Shown here: positions 7,713 to 13,765 of the stretch, one piece after another | Layout of the letters: each line of letters begins with the position of its first letter | Position numbering within the stretch: position 1 is the stretch's first letter | Origin: Fidelibacterota bacterium | GTDB lineage: Bacteria > Fidelibacterota > BS150m-G59 | Direction of reading: 5' to 3' | Assembly (NCBI GenBank): GCA_016784265.1 | Contig: JADHUZ010000008.1 | Coordinates: 1-13,765, forward strand | Length of the DNA stretch: 13,765 nucleotides | The notes under the pieces: model-generated | The model's database searches: none | Seen by the model: only the letters and a program-made list of their open reading frames with translations | What the model was told of the DNA's origin: nothing | Made by a program: the position numbers and the translations under genes

Positions 7713-8678
7713 TCATTTTCGTACTTTCCGATGCAAATACGATGCAGGTAAACTATATTTATTAAAACTTCCGACAGGATCTGCGATACCGCCGATAATG
7801 CGTTTGACATCTTTCTCATCATTCGCGTTTGCGACAGAAGCCATCGCAGAAAGTGCTTTGGCTCCGAAATCGTTCACGCGACTCGTCGGTCCCATACAAC
7901 CCGTGCACGGCATATTTCCCTTCACACAAATCGAATCGCAACCTGCGCGCGTTGCACTGCCCAAACAAAGTAAACCTTGCGCAAGCAAACATTCTTCCTC
8001 GTCAATTATGATTTGATACGGTCGCTTAAATTCATCGATGCACAGATTTTCCGGTTTCGATTCTCGACGATCGCACTCGTCGCACAACGCCTTATCGGGT
8101 GCCAACACTGCTCCTTTTTCGGGCAATTTCCCCTCTAAAATGGCGGTAACTGCACCGACAATTAAATTCACCGGCGGCGCACAACCGGGAAGATAATAAT
8201 CCACATCAATTACTTGATTCAGCGTGCGAACCGTGTCCCAAAATTCAGGAAGTTCGACCGTTGTGCCACAAACAGATGTTTCGACTTGCGGAATAGTGCC
8301 GTCAGGATTATCAATCGTCGGCACCGTGTGATACACGCGATTGAAAATGCTTTCTTTATCGTGTAAATTCGCCAACCCAGGAATCCCGCCCATGTGCGAG
8401 CAACTACCAAATGCGACAATCAGCCCGGATTTCTTACGCAATATCTCGACCATTTCTTTTTGTTCGGAATTCCGAATTGCGCCGTTGATAAAACAAACAG
8501 CCATTTCGCCATCTTCCATCGCTTCGACATCCGAGCGTTTGAAATCCAGTGCCACAGGCCAGAAGACGATATCCACCGCCTCGACGACATCAAGAACACC
8601 TTCGTTCAAATCTACGACGGCTTCCTCACAACCGCCACACGACGCACACCAATAAAATCCAACTTTTGGCTTGCTCAT
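7713..8678 (-). CDS. mvhG: [NiFe]-hydrogenase small subunit, group 3 (MvhG-like)
   Basis: This iron-sulfur subunit passes electrons between the Ni-Fe site and the rest of the complex. The 321 residues have no twin-arginine signal or membrane helix, so the enzyme is cytoplasmic. Proximal-cluster ligands are seen in CASCGGCE (Cys14, Cys17 of Cys11/14/17), GSCSHMGG (Cys93) and LPGCAPP (Cys166). A cysteine-rich C-terminal half (199, 202, 213, 230, 238, 247, 251, 258, 261) supplies the other clusters. The layout and length match the F420-non-reducing/Mvh type, not the longer group 1 subunits. The ATG has an AGGAGA site and overlaps the TGA of mvhD (ATGA), so it is translationally coupled to it. 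The TGA at 7713-7715 is a true stop: the protein is already full length, and the frame beyond gives only a short, unrecognisable run. Confidence 0.94.
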   Translation of the reverse strand: MSKPKVGFYWCASCGGCEEAVVDLNEGVLDVVEAVDIVFWPVALDFKRSDVEAMEDGEMAVCFINGAIRNSEQKEMVEILRKKSGLIVAFGSCSHMGGIPGLANLHDKESIFNRVYHTVPTIDNPDGTIPQVETSVCGTTVELPEFWDTVRTLNQVIDVDYYLPGCAPPVNLIVGAVTAILEGKLPEKGAVLAPDKALCDECDRRESKPENLCIDEFKRPYQIIIDEEECLLAQGLLCLGSATRAGCDSICVKGNMPCTGCMGPTSRVNDFGAKALSAMASVANANDEKDVKRIIGGIADPVGSFNKYSLPASYLHRKVRK

Positions 8679-9145
8679 ACTGCAATCTCCTGTTCTTTTT
8701 CTAACATCTCATCTAATGTTTCCGGCGTGGAAATTGGCTCTAAATCCAGCGGTCCTAATTTCGTGATTTGCTCGACCATTTCGTTGATGACTTTTTGGAC
8801 TTTATCACCCTCGCTCGCCGAAATCCATTCCAAGCGAAACCGCTCGTCTTCGATGTTCATTTCTTCCAAAACGGGTTTGAGTAAATGAAAACGACGCAAC
8901 GCCTTGTAATTGCCTTCTTGATAATGGCAATCGCCTGGATGACATCCACCAATCAGCACACCATCCGCTCCATCGCGAAACGCCGCAAGGATAAATTGCG
9001 GGTCCACACGCCCCGAGCACATTAACCGCACCACTCGCACATTTGGCGCATATTTCATCCGTGAAATGCCCGCCAAATCAGCGGCAGTGTAAGTGCACCA
9101 ATTGCAAAAAAACGCCACAATTTTTGGTTCAAATTGTTCAGACAT
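8675..9145 (-). CDS. mvhD: Hydrogenase [2Fe-2S] delta subunit, MvhD family
   Basis: MvhD links an Mvh-type hydrogenase to an HdrA-type partner through one [2Fe-2S] cluster. This 156-residue protein has the diagnostic pattern: FFCNWCTYTAADLAG (Cys14, Cys17), RLMCSGRVDP (Cys43) and GGCHPGDCHY (Cys68, Cys73). Some methanogen homologues (VhuD) use selenocysteine, but here all five positions are ordinary Cys codons. The start has an AGGAG site, overlaps the end of the NuoG/HdrA-like gene by 8 bases, and its own stop overlaps the small-subunit start by 4 bases. Its position between the HdrA-like gene and the hydrogenase small subunit matches its expected role as the electron bridge. The C-terminal tail past about residue 125 is acidic and not informative. 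Confidence 0.93.
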   Translation of the reverse strand: MSEQFEPKIVAFFCNWCTYTAADLAGISRMKYAPNVRVVRLMCSGRVDPQFILAAFRDGADGVLIGGCHPGDCHYQEGNYKALRRFHLLKPVLEEMNIEDERFRLEWISASEGDKVQKVINEMVEQITKLGPLDLEPISTPETLDEMLEKEQEIAV

Positions 9146-10898
9146 AACTCAACACTCCTTTGATTTCTTCAAAAATTTGTTCATCGGTAAATAAATGCTG
9201 TTGCGCCGCACCAGAAGGACAAGCCGCCACACAAGTGCCACAGCCTTTGCACAACGCCTCGTTGATTTCGCTGACATTTTTATCTTCCACAAACGAAATC
9301 GCTGAGAATGGACACAGCGGGATACACGTTTTACATCCCGAACATTCTTCTTCGTAAATAAATGCCGTGTTTGGCTCCAATTCTACATATCCGCGATCAA
9401 TTAGTGCCAACGCTTCCGCCACCGCTGCACCGGATTGGGCGACTGTTTCAGGAATATCTTTTGGACCCTGACAACTGCCCGCTAAAAATACGCCATCTGT
9501 AAATGTTGAAACGGGCGCAAGTTTCGGGTGTCGCTCCAAAAACCAGCCGTCAGAACTGCAACTAATATTAAATTTCCTGCGAATTTCTTCCGCATCGGGT
9601 TGCGGCTCGAGTCCAACCGCCAACACAACCATATCAACTGGAATCCGTCGCACTGCACCGACAAGCGTATCTTCGGCACGAATAACTAATTTTCCTTCCT
9701 CGTCTTCGTTCATCGCCCAATCGGAAACATCCGCCGCTCGTCCACGAATCAAGTGCATTCCTTCTTCCAAAAGTCGTTCATAAAATTCCTCATATCCCTT
9801 GCCCGGGGTGCGCATGTCGATATAAAAATTATAGACTTCTGCGCCGGTTTTTTCCGCCATCAAATGCGCAATTTTCAGCGAATACATACAACAAACTTTC
9901 GAACAATATTTATTGTAATTGTCATCGCGCGAGCCGACACAATGGATAATCCCAACCGATTTCGGAACCGAGCCATCTTGCATCAAAATATCGCCACCCG
10001 TTGGGCCCGACGCATTAGAAAGTTTTTCAAATTCCAAACTCGTGATGACATTCGGCAATTTTCCGTAGCCATATTTTGCAATCCGCGATGCATCGAATGT
10101 TTTGAACCCCGTCGCCAAAAGAATCGTTCCAACTTCAACTTCCTCGATTTCGTCTTTTTGGGAATAATCAATCGCTTCGGGCTCACACACTTCGGCACAA
10201 AGTCCACAGGCATCCGTTTTGAAATGAATGCACGCTTCTGTGTCAATCGCTGGCGCATTTGGCACGGCTTGCATAAATGGCACAGTAATCGCCTTGTCCG
10301 GACCGAGCGTCATTTCGTCGTGAATCACCTCGCGCCCAAATGGGTCGTCCATCGTAATCGCACCAGTCGGACAAACAAAAGCACAACTTCCGCAAGTAAT
10401 GCACGCCTCATTTTGAACATCAAATGGAGTAGTTACCACGCGGTCTTTTCCGCGATTCGCAAAGCCAATCGCCGATGTGCCCGCAACTTGCTCGCAAGCA
10501 CGAACGCAAAGTCCGCACAAAATACATTTTTCTTCCGCATTTTCCGAAAGAAATGCTGTATCTCCAACTCCATAATTAGCCGCCATTTCTGAAACGATTT
10601 CCGCCGCCGGTGCCTGCGCCATCAACAATTGCAAATTGATTTTCCTTGCTTGTGCAACTGCATCCGAGTCGGTTTGCACTTCCATTCCATCTTCCACAAT
10701 AGAATTGCATGAAGTCATCAACTTGTTGCCTTTTTCGTTTTTCACTTCGACAGTACAAACTCGACAAGCCGCATACGGCTCCAATTGTGGATGGTAACAA
10801 AGCGTGGGAATTTCAAATCCCAATTGCTTTGCAGCTTGCAAAATCGTCGTTCCGCTTTCGACCTGTATCGGTTTTCCGTTAATTTTTAGAGAAATCAT
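9138..10898 (-). CDS. Chimeric NuoG/HdrA-like iron-sulfur subunit
   Basis: A 586-residue electron-wire subunit. Residues 1-80 are a NuoG-type [2Fe-2S] domain (Cys34, 45, 48, 64). Two [4Fe-4S] motifs follow (Cys125/128/131/135 and Cys166/169/172/176). From about 187 to 500 it matches HdrA: AITVPFMQAVPNAPAID, CIHFKTDACGLCAEVC (223-238), VGTILLATGF, NVITSLEFEKLSNASGPTGG, the Cys320/332/336/337 set, FYIDMRTPGKGYEEFYERL and FLAGSCQGPKDIPETVAQ. Two more [4Fe-4S] motifs end the protein (519-529 and 550-560). The N-terminal FAD-binding GxGxxG half of true HdrA is missing, and the NuoG-like part lacks the His/Cys cluster that normally follows its first domain (residues 93-103 read MAQAPAAEIVS). I infer that it conducts electrons from the NuoF-like flavin to MvhD; whether it still binds FAD is open. 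AGGAGA site upstream; 9 bases after the NuoF-like stop. Confidence 0.88.
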   Translation of the reverse strand: MISLKINGKPIQVESGTTILQAAKQLGFEIPTLCYHPQLEPYAACRVCTVEVKNEKGNKLMTSCNSIVEDGMEVQTDSDAVAQARKINLQLLMAQAPAAEIVSEMAANYGVGDTAFLSENAEEKCILCGLCVRACEQVAGTSAIGFANRGKDRVVTTPFDVQNEACITCGSCAFVCPTGAITMDDPFGREVIHDEMTLGPDKAITVPFMQAVPNAPAIDTEACIHFKTDACGLCAEVCEPEAIDYSQKDEIEEVEVGTILLATGFKTFDASRIAKYGYGKLPNVITSLEFEKLSNASGPTGGDILMQDGSVPKSVGIIHCVGSRDDNYNKYCSKVCCMYSLKIAHLMAEKTGAEVYNFYIDMRTPGKGYEEFYERLLEEGMHLIRGRAADVSDWAMNEDEEGKLVIRAEDTLVGAVRRIPVDMVVLAVGLEPQPDAEEIRRKFNISCSSDGWFLERHPKLAPVSTFTDGVFLAGSCQGPKDIPETVAQSGAAVAEALALIDRGYVELEPNTAFIYEEECSGCKTCIPLCPFSAISFVEDKNVSEINEALCKGCGTCVAACPSGAAQQHLFTDEQIFEEIKGVLSYV

Positions 10899-10907
10899 AT
10901 TGCTCTC

Positions 10908-12758
10908 CTATTCAATCGTAATTGCGTTAAAATTACAAACGTCGTAGCAAACTCCGCATTTTCCGCAAAGTTGCTGATCAATCACATGGGCTTTCCCTTT
11001 TTCGCCGGTAATCGCTTTATCCGGACACTCCCGACGACAAACACCACATCCTTTTCCATCGGTTTTGCAAACATCACCATGTATGATGTATGTATTCAAT
11101 TCTCGGCAAACATGCGCTTGGCATTCTTTTTTCTCGATATGAGCCAAATACTCATCCCGAAAATATCTCAGCGTAGTAATCACTGGATTCGGTGCGGTTT
11201 GCCCAAGCCCACAAAGTGATGTATCTTTGACAACTTCGGCAAGTGCCTCAAGAACTGCAAGATCGTTGAGCGTCCCATTTCCCTCAGTAATTTTGGTCAA
11301 AATTTCGTGCATTTGCCAAGTTCCTTCGCGACACGGCGCACATTTTCCACACGATTCGTCTCGCGTAAAAGTCAGAAAATACCGCGCCACATCCACCATG
11401 CAAGTGTCCTCGTCCATCACGACCATGCCGCCGGAACCCATCATCGAGCCGGCTTCGGATAAACTTTCGTAATCCACCGGCAAATCCAGTTGATCTTCAG
11501 GAATACATCCACCGGAAGGACCTCCCGACTGAATCGCTTTGAATTTTTTCCCGTTAGGAATTCCACCGCCAATTTTATAAATAATGTCGCGCAAAGTAAT
11601 TCCCATCGGAACTTCGAGCAATCCTGTGTTGTTGATTTTTCCAACAAGCGAAAAAACTTTCGTACCTTTACTTGTTTCTGTACCGATGGACGCAAACCAT
11701 TTTGCACCGCGATCAATAATTATCGGCACATTTGCCCAAGTTTCAACATTGTTGATGTTCGTCGGTTTTCCCCAAAGTCCAGATTCCACAGGATACGGCG
11801 GTCGCGGTCGCGGCTCACCTAATTTCCCCTCAATCGAGGCAATGAGTGCCGTTTCTTCCCCGCAAACAAATGCTCCTGCGCCCCTGACAACATTCATCTT
11901 AAAACTGAAATTTGTCCCGAGAATATTTTCTCCGAGCAATCCATATTTCTCCGCCTGCTCAATCGCAACATGAAGCCGTTCGAGCGCCAACGGATATTCA
12001 TTCCGAATGTAAATAAAGCCCTCGCTCGCGCCCATTCCAAAAGCTCCGATGAGCATTCCTTCAATCACAGAATGCGGATCAGATTCGATGATGCTTCGGT
12101 CCATAAATGCGCCAGGATCGCCTTCGTCGGCGTTGCAAACGATATACTTCGTATCGCTATCTTGTTTTGCGCAAAGTTGCCATTTTACTCCTGATGGAAA
12201 TCCTGCACCACCACGCCCTCGCAATCCAGAATCCACAATTTCCTGAACAATTTCAGCGGGTGACATTTCCGTAAGTGCTTTCGCGATAGCGGTATAGCCA
12301 TCTCGTCCGATGTATTCATCAATTTTTTCCGGATCAATCAAACCGCGGTTGCGAAGCGCAATCAATCTTTGATGTGCGAAGAAATCAATATCAGACATTT
12401 TCGGAATCGCCACTTCGCCCTCAGGTGGTGTGTACATAAATTTTTCCACCGGACGACCTTTGAGAAAATGCTCCTCGACAAGCAACGGAATATCTTTTAC
12501 TTTCAGTTGAGCATAAAAAATCTCGTCTGGCTGAACAACCAAAAGCGGTCCTTCGGCACAAAATCCATTGCAGCCAGTTCCAACAATTTGAATTTCTTTT
12601 TCCAAATTATGTTTCTTAATCTCATCTTGCAACGCTTCCATTACTTTGAATGAGTTGTTAGAAACACAGCCGGTTCCAGCACAAACCAAAACGCTCATGC
12701 GAAATGGCTTTTGTGCATTTGCCGTGGTTTTGGTTGGTTCAGTATTTAATTGTTCCAT
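10908..12758 (-). CDS. NuoF/HydB-like FMN and NADH-binding subunit
   Basis: A 616-residue flavin subunit of the NuoF/HydB (BfuB) family that exchanges electrons with NAD(H). In order it has four parts. A thioredoxin-like [2Fe-2S] domain (Cys26, 31, 63, 67) is followed by the NuoF core with GLRGRGGAGFPSG (179-190) and CNADEGDPGAFMDR (208-220) for FMN and NADH. The [4Fe-4S] ligands are ESCGKCAPCREGT (Cys470/473/476) and SLCGLG (Cys516). A C-terminal double ferredoxin (Cys564/571/574/578 and 598/601/604/608) is preceded by a CQAHVC segment, possibly the zinc site reported in HydB proteins. The added N- and C-terminal cluster domains distinguish it from complex I NuoF and match enzymes that bifurcate electrons at a single FMN. 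GGGGAG ribosome binding site; 16 bases after the ferredoxin gene. Bifurcation is inferred from architecture only. Confidence 0.93.
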   Translation of the reverse strand: MEQLNTEPTKTTANAQKPFRMSVLVCAGTGCVSNNSFKVMEALQDEIKKHNLEKEIQIVGTGCNGFCAEGPLLVVQPDEIFYAQLKVKDIPLLVEEHFLKGRPVEKFMYTPPEGEVAIPKMSDIDFFAHQRLIALRNRGLIDPEKIDEYIGRDGYTAIAKALTEMSPAEIVQEIVDSGLRGRGGAGFPSGVKWQLCAKQDSDTKYIVCNADEGDPGAFMDRSIIESDPHSVIEGMLIGAFGMGASEGFIYIRNEYPLALERLHVAIEQAEKYGLLGENILGTNFSFKMNVVRGAGAFVCGEETALIASIEGKLGEPRPRPPYPVESGLWGKPTNINNVETWANVPIIIDRGAKWFASIGTETSKGTKVFSLVGKINNTGLLEVPMGITLRDIIYKIGGGIPNGKKFKAIQSGGPSGGCIPEDQLDLPVDYESLSEAGSMMGSGGMVVMDEDTCMVDVARYFLTFTRDESCGKCAPCREGTWQMHEILTKITEGNGTLNDLAVLEALAEVVKDTSLCGLGQTAPNPVITTLRYFRDEYLAHIEKKECQAHVCRELNTYIIHGDVCKTDGKGCGVCRRECPDKAITGEKGKAHVIDQQLCGKCGVCYDVCNFNAITIE

Positions 12759-12774
12759 TTTTCACTCCCCAATT

Positions 12775-13158
12775 TTAATGTGTTTGCTCGCTGCCAACGC
12801 CAAGTACAAAATCAGCGACAATTTTTCCGTTCATCACATGACCATCGAAAATTTTTGCTATTTTTGCTTTGGTCAAATCAATGTATTTCACAGGCGTTTG
12901 TCCGGGAAGTTCAACTGTTGCCATCGGCTCTTGCGAACAAAGTCCCGCACATCCGGATGTCGTGATGATCACATCATCCACATTGTTATTTTCAATAATT
13001 TCCATCACCGCATCCATAATGTCGCGCGCGCCGGCGGCAATTCCGCAAGTGCCCATGTGAACAGTAATTTTTGCTCGCGATTTACCTTCCCGCAAATTCG
13101 TCGTTTGTTGAACGCGCTGTTTGATTTTTTGCAAATCTTCTATTTTTAATTTAGGCAT
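12775..13158 (-). CDS. Thioredoxin-like [2Fe-2S] ferredoxin
   Basis: A 127-residue small protein of the (2Fe-2S) ferredoxin type that often lies between NuoE- and NuoF-like genes in NADH-linked hydrogenase operons. Key segments are VHMGTCGIAAGARDIM (Cys38), TSGCAGLCSQEP (Cys70, Cys74) and a C-terminal DLTKAKIAKIFDGHVMNGK. Only three cysteines are present, where the classic thioredoxin-like ferredoxin has four; from memory the GTCGIAAGAR branch is generally like this, so I do not read it as damage. Whether it binds a cluster, or serves as a structural or regulatory subunit, cannot be told from sequence. It starts 2 bases after the NuoE-like stop and is clearly cotranscribed. Confidence 0.85.
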   Translation of the reverse strand: MPKLKIEDLQKIKQRVQQTTNLREGKSRAKITVHMGTCGIAAGARDIMDAVMEIIENNNVDDVIITTSGCAGLCSQEPMATVELPGQTPVKYIDLTKAKIAKIFDGHVMNGKIVADFVLGVGSEQTH

Positions 13159-13160
13159 GT

Positions 13161-13619
13161 TTATTTCTCCCCATATTTCTTCAAAATTCTTTTCACACCA
13201 CGCAATTTCACCTTACTGAATAAATCATCGTTTACAGTTACAACTGGTGCAAGTCCACAACAACCGACACAATGAACCTCTTCCAAACTGTAACTTAAAT
13301 CATCTGTCGTTTCACCGGCGTTGATGCTCAAATCCCGCTCGAGTTTTTCAAGCACTTGTTTTCCACCTTTAACATGGCACGCCGTCCCCATGCAAACGCT
13401 GATACAATATTCCCCCTTGGGCGTTAGACTGAACGCTTTGAAAAAAGTAGCAACGCTATATGCTTGCGAAAGTGGAATATCGAGCGATGTTGCAACTTCT
13501 TCTAAAGCATCTTTCGGCAAATGTCGCTGATTCGCTTGAATATCTTGCAAAATCGCGATTAACGACTTTGGCTCCGAATTGTATTTTTCAATGATTCCTG
13601 TAACTGTTTGAGTGCTCAT
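13161..13619 (-). CDS. NuoE/HydC-like [2Fe-2S] subunit
   Basis: A 152-residue NuoE-family protein, normally the partner of NuoF-like flavin subunits. The N-terminal helical part (residues 1-60, with ANQRHLPKDALEEVA and SQAYSVATFFKAF) is followed by the thioredoxin-like [2Fe-2S] domain. Its ligands have the expected C-x4-C and C-x3-C spacing: Cys76 and Cys81 in SVCMGTACHVKG, Cys117 and Cys121 in EEVHCVGCCGLAP. Length and motifs are complete. The ATG has a GAGAGG site and lies 12 bases after the stop of the preceding partial gene, so the operon starts further upstream, outside the window. It probably passes electrons to or from the FMN in the NuoF-like subunit. Confidence 0.94.
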   Translation of the reverse strand: MSTQTVTGIIEKYNSEPKSLIAILQDIQANQRHLPKDALEEVATSLDIPLSQAYSVATFFKAFSLTPKGEYCISVCMGTACHVKGGKQVLEKLERDLSINAGETTDDLSYSLEEVHCVGCCGLAPVVTVNDDLFSKVKLRGVKRILKKYGEK

Positions 13620-13631
13620 TTTTTTCCTCTC

Positions 13632-13763
13632 TTAATAAGTTTTCTGTTTTAAAAGTTCTTTTGTGTCAAATTCTATCGTTTCGCCGTCTATTTTTTGACA
13701 AAACCGAAATCGCACCGCTGGATTTGCCGTAATCAATGTCGATATTGTTTGTGCCACATTGCC
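13632..13763 (-). CDS. C-terminal end of a probable GHKL ATP-binding protein (partial)
   Basis: A minus-strand frame enters from the window edge and ends in TAA at 13632-13634, giving 43 residues. The pattern G-x-V-A-x-T-I-x-T-L-I...NPAV...IDGETIEFDTKEL resembles, from memory, the tail of small histidine-kinase-like (HATPase_c/GHKL) ATP-binding proteins found just upstream of NuoE-like genes in bifurcating hydrogenase operons. The other two minus-strand frames hit stops within this stretch. It lies 12 bases before the NuoE-like start, consistent with the same operon. Its role in such operons is not established; regulation or assembly are possibilities. The identification rests on a short fragment. 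Confidence 0.6.
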   Translation of the reverse strand, partial: GNVAQTISTLITANPAVRFRFCQKIDGETIEFDTKELLKQKTY

Positions 13764-13765
13764 TA

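Noticed and set aside
7713..7715. Small-subunit TGA as a second selenocysteine codon
   Set aside because: The protein is full length at this point, the frame continues only about 12 codons to a TAA, and no conserved Cys is expected there.
9753..10592. Long plus-strand open frame opposite the NuoG/HdrA-like gene, and similar frames elsewhere
   Set aside because: These are antisense shadows of well-supported minus-strand genes. Their products are rich in Arg, Phe and His with no recognisable domains.
1..13765. tRNA, rRNA, CRISPR arrays, insertion sequences
   Set aside because: None seen on either strand: no regularly spaced repeats, no transposase, and no tRNA-like cloverleaf noticed by eye.

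Overview
The window is a stretch of bacterial DNA dominated by one long minus-strand operon, about 12.9 kb from 13763 down to 890. It encodes a cytoplasmic [NiFe]-hydrogenase joined to a flavin and iron-sulfur module, together with its maturation proteins. Group 3 (Mvh-type) hydrogenase subunits next to NuoE/NuoF-like proteins, with no signal peptides or membrane segments, point to an anaerobic, H2-metabolising bacterium. GC content is moderate, and most genes have good AGGAG-type ribosome binding sites. I cannot place the organism taxonomically from the sequence alone.

Layout, in the direction of transcription (high to low coordinates): the C-terminal end of what is probably a GHKL-type ATP-binding protein (13763-13632); a NuoE-like [2Fe-2S] subunit (13619-13161); a thioredoxin-like ferredoxin (13158-12775); a NuoF/HydB-like FMN and NADH subunit (12758-10908); a NuoG/HdrA-like multi-cluster protein (10898-9138); MvhD (9145-8675); the hydrogenase small subunit (8678-7713); the hydrogenase large subunit (7621-6158); its maturation protease (6116-5637); and HypF, HypC, HypD and HypE (5571-890). 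Genes overlap or sit within a few tens of bases of each other, except for gaps of 91 bp before the large subunit and 65 bp before hypF. A separate plus-strand gene, a DNA methyltransferase truncated by the window edge (1-780), is much more AT-rich and converges on the operon. A hairpin lies in the 109-bp gap between them.

The standout feature is in the large subunit. The reading frame is interrupted by a single in-frame TGA at 7427-7429, exactly where the second cysteine of the N-terminal Ni-binding motif (RxCGxC) should be. The protein continues in the same frame on both sides. A perfect 6-bp hairpin with an AGGU loop (7412-7397) starts 14 nt after the TGA, where a bacterial SECIS element would lie. 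The simplest reading is a selenocysteine-containing [NiFe(Se)] hydrogenase of 487 residues. Its Sec is in the N-terminal (L1) motif, at the position of a Ni-Fe bridging thiolate, and both cysteines of the C-terminal (L2) motif are kept. In the [NiFeSe] enzymes I know of, Sec replaces the first cysteine of the C-terminal motif, so this arrangement looks new.

Proposed working of the system (inference): the NuoE, ferredoxin and NuoF-like subunits form a BfuABC/HydABC-type flavin centre that uses NAD(H) and ferredoxin. The NuoG/HdrA chimera and MvhD carry electrons to the small subunit, and the large subunit makes or oxidises H2. HypC, HypD, HypE and HypF build the Fe(CN)2CO centre, and the protease trims the large-subunit C-terminus. 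HypA and HypB are not in this window.
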